From the NCBI RefSeq assembly GCF_016695175.1, contig NZ_CP068023.1, forward strand, positions 3,817,501-3,880,000: a stretch of 62,500 nt of DNA, given 5' to 3'. Positions 17,683 through 29,948 of the stretch are shown here, piece after piece. Source of the DNA: Pseudoalteromonas sp. GCY. Its GTDB lineage: Bacteria > Pseudomonadota > Gammaproteobacteria > Enterobacterales > Alteromonadaceae. The notes beneath the pieces are model-generated. The model did not search any database, was not told the DNA's origin, and saw only the letters and a list, made by a program, of their open reading frames with translations. Numbering within the stretch: position 1 is the first letter of the stretch; each line of letters opens with the position of its first letter. A program made the translations under genes and the position numbers.

Positions 17683-19741
17683 TTTCACGCTCTTTTCTAT
17701 TTTGCTCTTTCAAGAACTCTTCATACGTCGGTGGCAAAGTAAGCTTGTCGTCCCACTTAGGAAGGATAGGCGTATCTTCAAATGGCATTAACTCGATACC
17801 ATCTTCTCTTTGTTTATGCTGCTCACCACGGATAAAATTATATTTTGAATGGCTAATATCGTTCATACTGCGGCTATCACGTACAATCGTCGGACGGATA
17901 AAGACGAGTAAGTTACGCTTTTCCTTCTTAGTCCCTGTTGATCTAAATAGGTGACCTAAAACTGGAATGTCACCTAATAATGGTACTTTAGAAACACTTT
18001 CTTGAACGGTTTCGTCAATCAGACCACCTAAGATAACCATGCCACCATCATCCGCGATAACCGTGGTATTGATAGCACGTTTAGCCACTCGAATATCCAC
18101 CGACGTTGCACCTTTCACGCTTGATACTTCTTGTTCTATCGTCAGTTGAACGGCTGTACCATCGTTAATCTGAGGGGTTACTTTTAATTTAATACCTACT
18201 TCTTGGCGGTCTACCGTTTGGAACGGGTTTGAGTTATTGTCATTTGCAGTAGAACCAGTCACGATCGGTACTTCTTCACCGACGATCATGGACGCTTCTT
18301 CGTTATCCATAGTCGTAACTGACGGTGTGGCTAGAATATTTGAGTTAGTATCCGTGGTTACCGCTTGAATGATAGCACCCCAGTCATTCTTCACAATACC
18401 AGCCGCCAGACCATTGATACCACCTAGAACTTTGGCAAGCCCAGTCAAATCGCCCTCAACAGTCTCGTCATATGATGTTGCCTTTCCAGATTCTGAACCT
18501 AATATATTCTTAGTGACTGTTTTGTCACGCGCTTGCTCAGCAGCAACAGCTATGGATCCAATAGGTGCAGTTGTGCCATCGTTAAACTGCAACATACCGC
18601 CTTTCTCTGAAATCCATTGCAACCCTAGGTTAATACCATCGGCTTCAGAAACCTCAACAACGATCGCTTCAACCAATACTTGGGCACGACGGATATCTAA
18701 CTTTTTAATCACCTGAGTTAATGACCGCATTGTATCTGGTTGTGCGGTAATCACCAGCGAGTTTGAGTCTTCATGCGCCTCTATGCTGGTTTCATTTTTG
18801 CTACTACTGCGAGTTCTTGCTTGCTGACCTGCAGCTTGTTCTTCTTCAATCGATTTACTCACGCCTTGAAGAACCTTAACCAAGTCTTCCGCTTTTGCGT
18901 AATTCAGATAGAAGACCTGAGTATTGCCTTGAGATTGCAACTCGTCGTCTAAACGCTTGATAAGCTCAGCCGCGCGGCTACGGGCCTGTGATTCGCCACT
19001 AACAATCACACTGTTGGTACGGGTATCTGACACAATTTTCGGGATAAGGAAGTCTGGTACACCGCCTTTACCTGAGTCTTGGAAAATCTTTTCAACGACT
19101 TTAACAACATCTTCAGCAGTGGCATGCTTCAGCTTAACGATATCAACACGCTTATCGCCCGCTTGGTCAACCGTTTTGATAATATCAACAAGGCGATTCA
19201 CCGAGGACGCATGGCCGGTTAGCATCATCACGTTTGCTGAATTTAGATTGGTTACGTGACCACCATCTTTTTGGTCACTGAATTGACGAATAAGTGGACC
19301 AAGCTCTTGCACGCTAACGTTCTTCACGCGAACAACGCGTGTTACCATTACGTCACCGTTACCTAGCTCTTCACCAGATACCAAAGGTACGTTCGACTTT
19401 TTACCATCAGAACTACGAACCACCTTAAGCACACCGCTATCCATTTCAATAACTGAATAACCATATACTTCAAGCACATTTAAAAAGAACTGATAATAAA
19501 GTTTTTCATCCATCAGCTCATAACTGCGAACATTGATATTACCGCGCACGTTAGGGTCTATAATGATAGTTTTATTCAGCTTATCACTAACGATATTAAT
19601 GAATTCATTAATATCGGTACCTTTGAAGTTCGCGGCATATTCAACCGCAGAAACAGAAAGTGAAATACCAGCAGCAATCAAGAGCGTTGCATACTTAGCT
19701 AACCCTTTTTTGGTTTTTGTGAGGTGTAGCTTTTTACCCAT
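17675..19741 (-). CDS. gspD: type II secretion outer-membrane secretin D
   Basis: The secretin forming the outer-membrane gate, 688 residues with a signal sequence ending near SVSAVEYA. In order: N0 (starting with [20 protein letters not shown]), N1-N3 repeats (for example [18 protein letters not shown]), then the secretin core with [16 protein letters not shown] near residue 600. A loop of about 60 residues rich in Gly and Ala lies between N3 and the core, as in Vibrio-type secretins. No pilotin gene gspS is in the window. Confidence 0.96.
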   Translation of the reverse strand: MGKKLHLTKTKKGLAKYATLLIAAGISLSVSAVEYAANFKGTDINEFINIVSDKLNKTIIIDPNVRGNINVRSYELMDEKLYYQFFLNVLEVYGYSVIEMDSGVLKVVRSSDGKKSNVPLVSGEELGNGDVMVTRVVRVKNVSVQELGPLIRQFSDQKDGGHVTNLNSANVMMLTGHASSVNRLVDIIKTVDQAGDKRVDIVKLKHATAEDVVKVVEKIFQDSGKGGVPDFLIPKIVSDTRTNSVIVSGESQARSRAAELIKRLDDELQSQGNTQVFYLNYAKAEDLVKVLQGVSKSIEEEQAAGQQARTRSSSKNETSIEAHEDSNSLVITAQPDTMRSLTQVIKKLDIRRAQVLVEAIVVEVSEADGINLGLQWISEKGGMLQFNDGTTAPIGSIAVAAEQARDKTVTKNILGSESGKATSYDETVEGDLTGLAKVLGGINGLAAGIVKNDWGAIIQAVTTDTNSNILATPSVTTMDNEEASMIVGEEVPIVTGSTANDNNSNPFQTVDRQEVGIKLKVTPQINDGTAVQLTIEQEVSSVKGATSVDIRVAKRAINTTVIADDGGMVILGGLIDETVQESVSKVPLLGDIPVLGHLFRSTGTKKEKRNLLVFIRPTIVRDSRSMNDISHSKYNFIRGEQHKQREDGIELMPFEDTPILPKWDDKLTLPPTYEEFLKEQNRKEREND

Positions 19742-19768
19742 TATTCTAAAACTCCAAAATTAGTAACT

Positions 19769-20653
19769 TTACAGGCTAAACTGCACATCCATCACCTGAC
19801 CGTCTCGTTCGATCGTGATGTTCGCATCTGTGCTCGTTCTAAGTTCATTAATAGCTGACATAGCCTGTTTCATATCCGTGAGCTGAAACCCATTAATTGC
19901 GATTGCTAAATCATTCGCTTTAAGCCCCACCTGTTCGAACAATTCAGGATCCTTTCCAGGTGAGAGGCGATAGCCAATAACTTCGCCGTTACGCTGTTCC
20001 GGAGCAATCTTAATATAATCAAATAATTTACCTGGATCGCTGAGCAATTCCTGGCGACGATTAGCTAGTTCATTTCGAGGTGGGGTTGGTGAAGTTGTGC
20101 TGTTGACGATTTTCTTTGGCTTTGTTGGCATCGCCACAGTGCGACTAAACTCTATGCCATCTAACATCAGCGTTTCAAAACGCCCACTAACATCTAAAAT
20201 CACACGGTCAGGTAATACCCGAGCAAGCTTTGCGCGAGTGCCTGTGATTGGCGCGTCAACAGAATAGGTCTCTTGACGCCCCTGAGATTCAATAATAGCA
20301 AGGCCTGCACCATCATCTTGGCTGACCGCCACGATACCAGTTAGCCTAACATTGAGCGTTGTTTCTGGTGCATCAGAAACCACTGGCTGAGGTTTGGTAT
20401 CAGGCTTAGCATTTGCCTCACCAAACAAATTTTGAGCGACAATTCCTTGGCTTGTGATACCGCTACTTGATTGACTATACAGTTGTGATGCAGGGAGCAA
20501 GGGTTGTGTTTGTGGCACTGGCCATAACAACCAAAATAATTGCGAAAAGAGAAACGCAACGTAAACAACCGACAGGACAACAATGATACGACTCAATTTT
20601 GCATGAGGCAAACCAAGCCAAAACTTCTGAAGCTGTTGTAACTGTAATTCCAT
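19769..20653 (-). CDS. gspC: type II secretion protein C
   Basis: The first gene of the operon. GspC is a bitopic inner-membrane protein (helix IIVVLSVVYVAFLFSQLFWLL near residues 24-44) that binds the secretin through its homology region (LNVRLTGIVAVSQDDGAGLAIIE) and ends in a PDZ domain (GYRLSPGKDPELFEQVGLKANDLAIAINGF). The length of 294 residues is normal. The promoter for the whole gspC-N operon should lie in the 276-bp gap shared with hslR. Confidence 0.95.
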   Translation of the reverse strand: MELQLQQLQKFWLGLPHAKLSRIIVVLSVVYVAFLFSQLFWLLWPVPQTQPLLPASQLYSQSSSGITSQGIVAQNLFGEANAKPDTKPQPVVSDAPETTLNVRLTGIVAVSQDDGAGLAIIESQGRQETYSVDAPITGTRAKLARVLPDRVILDVSGRFETLMLDGIEFSRTVAMPTKPKKIVNSTTSPTPPRNELANRRQELLSDPGKLFDYIKIAPEQRNGEVIGYRLSPGKDPELFEQVGLKANDLAIAINGFQLTDMKQAMSAINELRTSTDANITIERDGQVMDVQFSL

Positions 20654-20929
20654 ATAATACTTTTCTTATTCTCTTGAACGCCCCAGTGTACCGCCTCGAA
20701 ATTTTTTCAACAAGCGTGCATTTGTTAAACTTTTAATTAAATAGGTACACCGTAGGCCAATTAACTGAATCTAAACTTAACCTTGGAACATAGACACACA
20801 TATTAGTTCATTTTTTAGGTAAAGTGCGATTAACTCACAAGTTTAGTGCCTGTCATCTACTTTGTTTGCATAACGAAATATGCTAAATTTGTTAGGTTAA
20901 ATTTCACACTAACAAATAGTTAACGAATT
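20654..20929. other. divergent intergenic region gspC / hslR
   Basis: This 276-bp AT-rich gap must hold the promoters of the gspC-N operon on the minus strand and of hslR-hslO on the plus strand. I see no clear operator, RNA gene or repeat in it. Confidence 0.5.
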
Positions 20930-21340
20930 GTGACAAAACTCCAACAGGAAAACAACCAATCTGAACAGAAAGTTCGTATTGATAAGTGGTTATGGGCTGC
21001 TCGCTTTTACAAAACACGAGCGCTTGCTCGCGATATGGTCCAAGGTGGCAAAGTACATTACAACGGTCAGCGCTGTAAACCAAGTAAAACGGTTGAAGTC
21101 GGCGCGGTAGTGAAATTAGCCCAAGGATATGAAGAGAAAGAAGTAACCATACTCAAAATTATGGAAAAGCGACAAGCAGCTCCTATCGCTCAAACTCTTT
21201 ATGAAGAGTCTGAAGCAAGTATTGAAAAACGAACGCAAAACGCGTTGGCGCGCCAAAACAATAGCTTGTTTGCGCCTCGTCCTGCCACTAAGCCGGACAA
21301 GAAACAACGCCGTGAATTACTTAAATTGAAATCAAACTAG
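20930..21340 (+). CDS. hslR: heat shock protein 15 (ribosome-associated, S4 domain)
   Basis: Hsp15 rescues 50S subunits that carry stranded peptidyl-tRNA. This 136-residue protein has the S4 RNA-binding domain (VRIDKWLWAARFYKTRALARDMVQGGKVHYNGQ split over residues 15-47) and a basic C-terminal tail (KPDKKQRRELLKLK), both typical. The start is GTG at 20930 with only a weak ribosome site; no ATG is near. It lies 11 bp before hslO, and the hslR-hslO pairing is the E. coli order. Confidence 0.93.
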   Translation: MTKLQQENNQSEQKVRIDKWLWAARFYKTRALARDMVQGGKVHYNGQRCKPSKTVEVGAVVKLAQGYEEKEVTILKIMEKRQAAPIAQTLYEESEASIEKRTQNALARQNNSLFAPRPATKPDKKQRRELLKLKSN

Positions 21341-21351
21341 GATTTTCATTG

Positions 21352-22197
21352 ATGCAGACTGATTTACTTCATCGTTATATTTTCGACAAGCTAGACGTAC
21401 GTGGTGAGCTTGTACAAATAGAACAGACTTTTACTGACATCATTAGCGGTCACAACTACCCAGAGCCTGTGCAACAGCTATTAGGCGAGTTATTGGTTGC
21501 AACCAGTTTACTGACCGCTACGTTAAAATTTGAAGGTGACATTGCGGTTCAGCTCCAAGGTGATGGTCCAGTAAAATATGCGGTGATCAATGGTAATCAC
21601 AAACAACAGATGCGCGGCGTGGCAAGGCTGCAATCTGAGGTTTCGGGATCATCTGTACCTGAGCTAATGGGCAAAGGGTATATGGTTATCACCATTACAC
21701 CGACAAAAGGCGAGCGCTATCAAGGCATAGTTCCACTTTCTAAAGCATCACTTGCCGAATGTTTAGAAGAATACTTCGAGCAATCTGAGCAATTGAAAAC
21801 CCGTTTATGGTTCGCAACAAGCCTAGTTGGCGATAAAGTGAAAGCTGCAGGTCTGTTTTTACAAGTACTGCCTGTCAATAAAGAAAAGTCTGTCGCCGAT
21901 TTCCAACATCTTGAAGCACTAAGCGACACGATTAAAGATGAAGAGCTACTAGATTTAGACGCGAATACCGTATTAACAAGACTGTATCACGAGGACAATC
22001 CTCAACTTTTTGAACCACAAGCTATCTCGTTCGTATGTGGATGTAGCCGTGAAAAAACCGAGAATGCGCTGGCAAATGTCGGACTAGAAGCCTTGATGGA
22101 AGACTTGCAAAAACACGGCGAAGTCAATATTAGCTGTCATTACTGCTTGAAAAACTACGTTTTTAACGAGCAAGATATTAAATCGTTATTTAATTAA
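21352..22197 (+). CDS. hslO: Hsp33 redox-regulated chaperone
   Basis: A cytoplasmic holdase switched on by oxidation. The zinc-binding redox cysteines are all present near the C-terminus: CGC at 229-231 and CHYC at 262-265. The length of 281 residues is slightly under E. coli's. The ATG at 21352 has an AGGA ribosome site; a TTG codon directly before it could also initiate. It is co-transcribed with hslR and is followed by a clear terminator. Confidence 0.95.
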   Translation: MQTDLLHRYIFDKLDVRGELVQIEQTFTDIISGHNYPEPVQQLLGELLVATSLLTATLKFEGDIAVQLQGDGPVKYAVINGNHKQQMRGVARLQSEVSGSSVPELMGKGYMVITITPTKGERYQGIVPLSKASLAECLEEYFEQSEQLKTRLWFATSLVGDKVKAAGLFLQVLPVNKEKSVADFQHLEALSDTIKDEELLDLDANTVLTRLYHEDNPQLFEPQAISFVCGCSREKTENALANVGLEALMEDLQKHGEVNISCHYCLKNYVFNEQDIKSLFN

Positions 22198-22226
22198 GTT
22201 GCGCTTTAGCCCTTAATTACAAAATG

Positions 22227-22253
22227 AAACCGCCATTTTTGGCGGTTTTTTTA
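22227..22253 (+). terminator. Rho-independent terminator of hslR-hslO
   Basis: An 8-bp stem (AAACCGCC with GGCGGTTT) with a short loop, then a run of seven to eight Ts on the plus strand, 30 bp after the hslO stop. Confidence 0.9.
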
Positions 22254-22264
22254 TGGCTATTGGG

Positions 22265-22310
22265 TGATACCGGTGTCATAAAACATACAAAAGTTATGAC
22301 ACCGGTATCA
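22265..22310. promoter_or_regulatory. paired palindromic operator-like sites upstream of pckA
   Basis: Two 17-base arms, TGATACCGGTGTCATAA (22265-22281) and its exact reverse complement (22294-22310), are separated by 12 bases. Each arm contains a near-palindrome TGAYACCGGTRTCA whose central CG and TG...CA edges resemble operators of LacI-family repressors. The two centres are 32 bp apart, about three helical turns. A terminator is unlikely because no T-run follows and hslO already has one. The pair lies 151 bp before pckA, so I infer a regulator of gluconeogenesis binds here; which one is unknown. Confidence 0.6.
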
Positions 22311-22460
22311 TTGAAATTATTCAAGTTTTTTGACGTTTTTATGTAATTTTAAGCACTCTAAAGGCTCGAATATCTCAATTTCATCTGTTACTATAAATTT
22401 AGCTAAGGGCAAGAGTACCCCAGAGCTATCCCGTTCAACTCTCACTTTTTAGGTATAAAC

Positions 22461-23999
22461 ATGACTTCAAGCGCTACTCGTTTTGTCGATTTAACCGCAG
22501 CTGAACTTGTCGAACACGCTATCCGTCGTGGCGAGGGCACTTTAGCCGCAAATGGAGCTTTTGTTGCAAAAACTGGTCGTCGTACTGGACGTTCACCAAA
22601 CGACCGTTTCATCGTAAAAGAATCAAGCACAGAAAATGACATCCAATGGGGTAACGTAAACCGCCCATTCGAAGGTGCTAAGTTTGATGCTTTATGGGCT
22701 CGCGTAGAAGCGCACGTTCTTGAAAATGACCACTTCGTCTCTCACTTAGAAGTCGGTGCGGATCCTGAGCACTATTTACCAGTCGTTGTAACGACTGAAA
22801 CTGCTTGGCACCACATTTTCGCTAAAAACATGTTTATCGAACCTAACTCTTATAACAAAACTAATTTACCTGAATGGCAGGTGATGAACGTTCCTTCTTT
22901 TGTTTGTGATCCTGAGCGTGATGGCACAAACAGTGATGGTACCGTTATCATCAACTTTGCACAGCGCAAAGTGCTTATCGCAGGTATGCATTACGCCGGT
23001 GAAATGAAGAAGTCGATGTTCTCTGTACAAAACTTCTTACTACCAGCAAAAGGTGTACTACCTATGCACTGTAGTGCAAACGTAGGTGAAGCTGGCGACA
23101 CAACGTTATTCTTTGGTCTATCAGGAACAGGTAAAACCACTCTTTCTGCGGATCCTAAGCGTTTTCTTATCGGTGATGATGAGCACGGTTGGGCGCCTGG
23201 TAGCGTATTCAACATTGAAGGCGGTTGTTATGCGAAATGTATCGACCTGTCACAAAAGAACGAACCTGTTATTTGGGATGCAATCCGTTTTGGTACTATT
23301 TTAGAAAACGTCGTGCTAGATGAAACGCGTACTCCTGATTATACCGATTCAAGCTTAACGCAAAATACGCGTGCAGCTTACCCACTTGAGCATGTTGAAA
23401 AGCGTAAAGTAGAAAACCGCGCAGGCGAGCCTCGTGCAGTTGTATTCTTAACTTGTGACGTGAGTGGCGTATTACCTCCAGTTTCAATCCTAAGCGAGGA
23501 AGCTGCGGCTTATCACTTCCTTAGTGGTTACACGGCGAAAGTAGGCTCAACTGAGATTGGTTCAACCTCTGATATCGAATCAACTTTCTCAACTTGTTTT
23601 GGTGCTCCTTTCTTCCCGCGTCCAGCAGGCGTGTACGCTGAGCTACTAATGAAACGTGTGCGTGAGTTTGGCGCTAAAGTTTACCTAGTAAACACAGGTT
23701 GGACTGGTGGCCCATATGGCATTGGTAAGCGTTTTGACATTCCAACAACTCGCGCCGTGATTGATGCAATCGTAAACGATACATTAGAGGGCGTTGAGAC
23801 ACAGCACATTGAGGCACTAAATTTAGATGTACCAGTGGCAGTGGAAGGTGTTGATAGCAAGCTACTTAATCCGGTAAATACATGGCAAGATCAAGCTAAG
23901 TATGCGGAATATGCAGCTAAACTTGCAGCTGATTTCAAAGAAAACTTCGCTAAATACGATGTTTCTGAAGCAATCAAAGCAGCAGGTCCTCGCGGCTAA
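22461..23999 (+). CDS. pckA: phosphoenolpyruvate carboxykinase (ATP)
   Basis: The first step of gluconeogenesis: oxaloacetate plus ATP gives PEP, CO2 and ADP. The length of 512 residues is slightly shorter than E. coli PckA. The P-loop (kinase-1a) [10 protein letters not shown] is at 219-228, followed by LIGDDEHGW with the metal-binding aspartates; the substrate-binding [10 protein letters not shown] is at 41-50. The ATG at 22461 is preceded by a TTTTTAGGT segment with a weak ribosome site. It is a single-gene unit with upstream operator-like palindromes and its own terminator. Confidence 0.97.
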   Translation: MTSSATRFVDLTAAELVEHAIRRGEGTLAANGAFVAKTGRRTGRSPNDRFIVKESSTENDIQWGNVNRPFEGAKFDALWARVEAHVLENDHFVSHLEVGADPEHYLPVVVTTETAWHHIFAKNMFIEPNSYNKTNLPEWQVMNVPSFVCDPERDGTNSDGTVIINFAQRKVLIAGMHYAGEMKKSMFSVQNFLLPAKGVLPMHCSANVGEAGDTTLFFGLSGTGKTTLSADPKRFLIGDDEHGWAPGSVFNIEGGCYAKCIDLSQKNEPVIWDAIRFGTILENVVLDETRTPDYTDSSLTQNTRAAYPLEHVEKRKVENRAGEPRAVVFLTCDVSGVLPPVSILSEEAAAYHFLSGYTAKVGSTEIGSTSDIESTFSTCFGAPFFPRPAGVYAELLMKRVREFGAKVYLVNTGWTGGPYGIGKRFDIPTTRAVIDAIVNDTLEGVETQHIEALNLDVPVAVEGVDSKLLNPVNTWQDQAKYAEYAAKLAADFKENFAKYDVSEAIKAAGPRG

Positions 24000-24028
24000 T
24001 AATCTAACCTAAGAAAAATTCCTTTATC

Positions 24029-24057
24029 AAAAGCGCCCCTCGTTTGGGCGTTTTTTT
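24029..24057 (+). terminator. Rho-independent terminator of pckA
   Basis: A hairpin with CGCCC pairing to GGGCG, extended by A-T and one G-T pair, and a 7-base loop, followed by seven Ts. It starts 30 bp after the pckA stop. The region from here to 24277 shows no gene or clear signal. Confidence 0.88.
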
Positions 24058-24277
24058 GATCCAAAAACCCACATAAAGGATTATCACATCAACATATTGA
24101 AAACAATAAAGCTTTGCTTGGAAAAGTGGATTTACTCCTCACTAGTGCACAATAGGAACTGAATTCAGCTTAGTAAATATTAAGGAAAAAGGAGATATAT
24201 CATAAAGTTAAACCAGCTTAATCGGCTAAGACCTTTTGACAGACTTAGAAGCAATAACACATATCTAGCGACGGTAC

Positions 24278-25027
24278 TTATCCTCGTCCTAACACGCCAG
24301 ATACGCTACTCGATAATATTTTCTTTAGTGTTAAGATAAATTGTGTAAGCGAAATAGGAATGATAACAACAAGCGCAATTCCCTTATCAAATTCAGGATT
24401 AACACTGCAGTAAAGTGCAATCTCAGTTTTTCTGCTTTCTCTAAAGCGTGCGATTTCAGCCTCGCTGTAATTGGTTTTGCGCCCAACAACCTTCAAACAT
24501 CTTAGACCATTATAGGAACTTACCAAGCCACTCGGGTTAATGATGTCATAGAGCGTTGCTATCGCGCTATTTTGAGACAAGCTATTCGGATAAACTTCGG
24601 CGATATTTTTTGCCATGGCCCTGAACATAGCGGGGCTGAGCATAGTATCTGCATATAAAAGTTTTCTACGAGGGTTACGTATATAACGTTTTAATACTTC
24701 TATAAGAGAAAACCTAAAGGTGCTGTTTTTCCCTCTAAAGGCAGGTAAAAAAGCAGCTGAAGCGCCAACAATACAAACATCATTATTGCTATCATCAAAG
24801 GTCAATAAGCAATAGCCGACAATTTCACCGCCTGATAAAAACAAACGGAGTCTACGCTTTGTGCTTTCGCCTCTTTCAAAGTACAGAGCAAAGTAATGCT
24901 CAACCTCTACATTGGAAAAACTCGTTGCAATGATGCACTTTAATTGAGCCAACTGAGCATTTGTTAAAACATTTTGGGTATAGGTCAAATCACGATATGA
25001 CACCTTCTTCGATATGCTTCGCATCAA
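24278..25027 (-). CDS. GNAT-like hypothetical protein with C-terminal membrane helix
   Basis: A 249-residue protein of unknown function. Residues about 55-120 (FERGESTKRRLRLFLSGGEIV, then GYCLLTFDDS and AAFLPAFRGKNSTFRFSLIEVL) look like the core of a GNAT acyltransferase, with a possible acyl-CoA loop at RGKNSTFR; this is inference from pattern only. A hydrophobic helix near the end (GIALVVIIPISLTQFILTL) suggests membrane attachment. It is the third gene of a cluster and overlaps the preceding gene by 4 bp (ATGA type). Confidence 0.65.
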   Translation of the reverse strand: MMRSISKKVSYRDLTYTQNVLTNAQLAQLKCIIATSFSNVEVEHYFALYFERGESTKRRLRLFLSGGEIVGYCLLTFDDSNNDVCIVGASAAFLPAFRGKNSTFRFSLIEVLKRYIRNPRRKLLYADTMLSPAMFRAMAKNIAEVYPNSLSQNSAIATLYDIINPSGLVSSYNGLRCLKVVGRKTNYSEAEIARFRESRKTEIALYCSVNPEFDKGIALVVIIPISLTQFILTLKKILSSSVSGVLGRG

Positions 25028-25698
25028 TTATCCACACCCTGCGCAACTATCTGAATACTCGCGATGTTATCTCTCGATAGGATCACTGAACGATTTTTAG
25101 ATTTTTCATAGAGAAAAACATAGCGTTCAGACTCCAGTATGATTTGCATATCTTGAAAGTGACGCCTTTTTTGTTGATCAAGACTAATCGAGTTAATTAA
25201 ATCAAAATTGTAAAGCTTACCATTACCTTCTTTTATGCTCTCAGCGTTCCAAGAGCCCAGTAGTCCAGCGTATGCATTTGGATAAATAAGCATAGCTACA
25301 ACAACTAAACTATAGAAAGGATTGAGTCGATATAAAATACGGTGGCTCAAGAGCCAGCTTTTCCACCCCTTAAGCTCTTTAATCTGAGCACGCTTTCTAT
25401 CGAATTTACTCACTACATAAGCCACTCCCCCTCCCACTACAATTGCGCAAGATGTTGCAAAAAGAATATCTGGCTCTGCTAAGAATGACATCAATAAGTC
25501 ACTAAGTTCCATATATTTGATGATCTCGATAGAAAAAGCATTGAATAAAGAAGTAAGATACACGAACCCTGCCAAATTTAGTGTCAGATATCCCAAAGTA
25601 ATAAGAACACCAGGTTGTTCATAAATAAATTTTGCGGTCTTTTTACTTACTTCATCGAACCAAGCGTAATATTCAGCGTCATTGGTAATTTTTTTCAT
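25024..25698 (-). CDS. hypothetical membrane protein, paralogue of the IS-split gene
   Basis: A 224-residue protein with about three membrane segments (about 31-52, 75-95 and 127-147). It is not a family I recognise. It resembles the neighbouring IS-interrupted product in two stretches: LFNAFSIEIIKYMELSDLL against LLNSFGFSALKHIGISDFL, and a C-terminal ERYVFLYEKSKNRSVILSRDNIASI against SRYTFIYHPETKKAVAIPDANLGSI. The two therefore look like diverged tandem duplicates. It overlaps both neighbours by 4 bp, so the three genes form one translationally coupled unit. Confidence 0.7.
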   Translation of the reverse strand: MKKITNDAEYYAWFDEVSKKTAKFIYEQPGVLITLGYLTLNLAGFVYLTSLFNAFSIEIIKYMELSDLLMSFLAEPDILFATSCAIVVGGGVAYVVSKFDRKRAQIKELKGWKSWLLSHRILYRLNPFYSLVVVAMLIYPNAYAGLLGSWNAESIKEGNGKLYNFDLINSISLDQQKRRHFQDMQIILESERYVFLYEKSKNRSVILSRDNIASIQIVAQGVDN

Positions 25699-26093
25699 TT
25701 CCCTCCCCCTGAAGCCGAGAGTGTAGTAATGCTACCTAAATTCGCATCGGGAATGGCCACCGCCTTTTTTGTTTCTGGGTGATATATAAAAGTATATCGT
25801 GAAGTCGACAACACAATTACAACTGAAGGAATTGTCATTACTTGTTCGCCAAACCAATCTATCGGATAACTTAAATAAATATCAGTGTTTCCACGCTGCA
25901 AAGCCTTTACTTCTCTTACTGCACTTTTTGCTGCAAAATCAGCCGCATATGTAGACAAAATAAGCGTAGTAATAATCGTTGTGGAAAGTGGAAAATTATA
26001 GAGTGGCTGGTTAACTATATAGTTCAACTTATCAACGCCAAGAAACTTAACCTGAACAAGCTTTTTATCTTGCCTGATTATTGTGAGCAAGCT

Positions 26094-26097
26094 GAAG
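26094..26097. repeat. target site duplication, left copy (GAAG)
   Basis: GAAG directly before the left IS end; the same four bases follow the right end. A 3-5 bp duplication is normal for IS3-family insertion. Confidence 0.8.
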
Positions 26098-26173
26098 TGT
26101 AGTGGCATAGTTAATTTGGCCACCCATTAAGAAAGAAATGTTATGCTATTTGCATACAAATTTGGGTGAAAAA

Positions 26174-27354
<1,181 letters not shown>

Positions 27355-27362
27355 CCACTACA

Positions 27363-27366
27363 GAAG
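27363..27366. repeat. target site duplication, right copy (GAAG)
   Basis: Second copy of the GAAG target duplication, directly after the right IS end. Confidence 0.8.
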
Positions 27367-27689
27367 ACAACGATAGTAAATGCCGGTAGAAATAAAAAAT
27401 TAGTCATGATAACGGTTAAAAAGTCACTTATCCCTATGTGTTTCAGTGCAGAAAACCCAAACGAATTAAGCAAACGAGCAACATAAAACAGAGCAATACC
27501 ACTGACGGCCAGGTAGAGCATAAAAGGAATGAGCGTTGGGTGGAGTTTGGCAAACTTTTTGACAGCGACAATACGCCTCAAAACAGGGATCAATCGTGCG
27601 CTGGATACTTCTATAGCCACAATAGCATTCCTTACTATTACTTAACGGCCCGGAAAAACCAGTGTTATATCTCAAGCCGTTAAAGTTTA

Positions 27690-29009
27690 TTAATTGTTAT
27701 TTTCCTCAAGTTTACCACGGTAAGCTGGCAAAGAAACCTCCGCAATCAGACCACCGCCATCACGATTTCGTAATCTTACTTTACCGCCGTGTGTGGTCAC
27801 GATACGTTTGATAATGGCAAGCCCTAAGCCACTCCCCTCACTCCCTCTGGCCTGATCTCCCTGTTTAAAAGGTTCGAATACAGACTCCAACTCTGACTCA
27901 GGAATACCAGGCCCTCTATCCATTACTTTTACGATAACAGCACGGTGCTTGGGGCTGTACTCTGTCGTCACCTCAATATCTTGTTCAGAATAACGGATCG
28001 CATTTTCAATCATGTTAGTAAACACTCGCTTTAACGCGACGGCATTCATCATCACTGCTGGTAAGTACTCCTCTGCTTGCAGGTGAATTGGTCGCTGATG
28101 CTGCTGCTCTGCATGAACGACTTCTTCAATAACCGTGTTAACGTCATCTGCCGACATTTCTGCACTGTTGTGATGACGGAGATATTCAATGAATTGGTCA
28201 ATAATCGCATTCATATCTTCAATATCATCGATTATTCCCTCGCGCAGGTAGTCTTCTTCATCCGACATCATTTCAGTTGCTAGACGAATTCGGGTTAAGG
28301 GTGTACGTAAATCGTGTGAAACACCAGCCATTAACAGTCGCCTATCACTTTCTAGGTCTGCGATCCCCTTAGACATTTTATTAAATGCCCGAGTCACCTC
28401 TATGACTTCAGTAGAACCTTCTTCGACAAGACGTGTTGAAAAATCCCCGACGCCTACTCGACTAGCTGCAATTTGTAGCGATTTTAGCGGTTTGTTGAGA
28501 TGCCTAGCAAAAAGCCACCCCCCTAACACACTTAAAAAGCCAATACTGGAGAGGTAAAAAACTAAAAACTCCATTTTTGTTTCACTGAGTCCGCTAAGCG
28601 GTACTCTTACCCAATACCCAGGCGCTTGCGGTGCTTCGACCCAATAAACAACCGGATCTCCTTGGCTTATCCTGACTCGCGCAGAACCATTAAGTTGCTC
28701 CGACATACTACGAGACAGCAATGTATATTCTTTGGCCTGCCCCAGCCCATTTACATAGGCCTCTCTTTGTGTCATCACCTCAATACCCGTTATCTCGAAG
28801 AATTTGCGAGATACACTGTTATCAACTTCAACACCATTCTCCCAATCAATGAAAACCGTTTTAACCTGCTTAGCAAGCATCAGGTTCACTTGTTCAAAAG
28901 TTGGTTTGAAGACGTATAAGGTAACGGTAATGTAAGACACGACTTGATTTATCAATAGTAACGCGCCGACAAAGAAGACGGTTTGCCCGAATGCACTACG
29001 AGGTAACAT
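27690..29009 (-). CDS. envZ: two-component sensor histidine kinase EnvZ
   Basis: The inner-membrane osmosensor kinase that phosphorylates OmpR. It has 439 residues: membrane helices near 10-32 and 148-168, a periplasmic domain between them, HAMP (about 168-222), the H-box [14 protein letters not shown] with H232, the N-box [10 protein letters not shown] and the G-boxes DRGPGIP and GSGLGLAI. It begins 5 bp after the ompR stop, the standard ompR-envZ order. Confidence 0.95.
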   Translation of the reverse strand: MLPRSAFGQTVFFVGALLLINQVVSYITVTLYVFKPTFEQVNLMLAKQVKTVFIDWENGVEVDNSVSRKFFEITGIEVMTQREAYVNGLGQAKEYTLLSRSMSEQLNGSARVRISQGDPVVYWVEAPQAPGYWVRVPLSGLSETKMEFLVFYLSSIGFLSVLGGWLFARHLNKPLKSLQIAASRVGVGDFSTRLVEEGSTEVIEVTRAFNKMSKGIADLESDRRLLMAGVSHDLRTPLTRIRLATEMMSDEEDYLREGIIDDIEDMNAIIDQFIEYLRHHNSAEMSADDVNTVIEEVVHAEQQHQRPIHLQAEEYLPAVMMNAVALKRVFTNMIENAIRYSEQDIEVTTEYSPKHRAVIVKVMDRGPGIPESELESVFEPFKQGDQARGSEGSGLGLAIIKRIVTTHGGKVRLRNRDGGGLIAEVSLPAYRGKLEENNN

Positions 29010-29014
29010 GCTGG

Positions 29015-29734
29015 CTACTTCACGCCGTCAGGCACAAATACGTACCCAAGACCCCAAACCGTTTGTATATAGCGAGGATTAGAGGCGTCATCTTCAATCA
29101 TACGACGCAAGCGCGAAACCTGAACGTCAATGCTACGCTCAAGTGCGCTATAATCACGCCCTCTAGCAAGGTTCATTAACTTATCTCGACTAAGCGGCTC
29201 TCGAGGGTGACTCACCAGTGCTTTAAGTACCGCAAACTCACCTGAGGTAAGTGAAATTGTCGCTTCCCCATGTTGCATCTCTCGCGTCGCTAAATTAAGG
29301 GTAAAGTTACCAAAGCTCACTTCATTTTCTTCTGCCGCAGGCGCACCTGGTACTTCTTTGGCACGACGACGAAGAATGGCTTTTATTCGCGCCAACAGTT
29401 CTCTTGGGTTGAAAGGTTTTGGAATGTAATCATCCGCGCCAAGCTCAAGACCAATAATACGGTCAACTTCGTCACCTTTCGCCGTCAACATGACAATTGG
29501 GATCTCATTCTCTTTTTGTCTTAAACGACGACAGATGGAAAGGCCATCTTCTCCAGGAAGCATCAAATCTAACACCATCAAGTGAAAGTTTTCGCGTTCA
29601 AGTAGTCTATCCATTTGTTCAGAATTGGCTGCGCTGCGGACGATAAATCCCTGCTCAACGAGATAACGCTCTAAAAGACTGCGTAAACGCATATCGTCAT
29701 CAACTACGAGCACTTTGGTGGTTTCATTTCCCAT
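29015..29734 (-). CDS. ompR: two-component response regulator OmpR
   Basis: A transcription factor of 239 residues: receiver domain with phospho-acceptor D56 in MVLDLMLP, acidic pocket VVDDD at 11-15 and the switch Lys in IPKPFNP, then a winged-helix DNA-binding domain ([16 protein letters not shown], then VWGLGYVF). It is very close to the enterobacterial protein. It is the first gene of ompR-envZ and divergent from greB. Confidence 0.96.
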   Translation of the reverse strand: MGNETTKVLVVDDDMRLRSLLERYLVEQGFIVRSAANSEQMDRLLERENFHLMVLDLMLPGEDGLSICRRLRQKENEIPIVMLTAKGDEVDRIIGLELGADDYIPKPFNPRELLARIKAILRRRAKEVPGAPAAEENEVSFGNFTLNLATREMQHGEATISLTSGEFAVLKALVSHPREPLSRDKLMNLARGRDYSALERSIDVQVSRLRRMIEDDASNPRYIQTVWGLGYVFVPDGVK

Positions 29735-29948
29735 TTATATTTCTTCTATTTATTAATTTACTAAAGCTTGCTGATCTGCGACATTTCGTGCACAAATCAT
29801 CATCCTGTTCATTTAACGCTCATGGCGATAATGGACCATGATATTATTATGCTTAAATATAATTGAATTTGGTGCTTTTCGACACCATACATTGATACTA
29901 GATTGTTACCGAACATTACAAGGGTTTAACCCAAAATACCTGAGAAAC

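Noticed and set aside
22339..22356. Possible HexR site upstream of pckA
   Set aside because: Only the left half resembles TGTAAT; the right half of the palindrome is missing.
26138..26173. Upstream ATG at 26138 as the start of orfA
   Set aside because: The ATG at 26174 gives the usual OrfA N-terminus (MTKLKR) and the extra residues are not typical.
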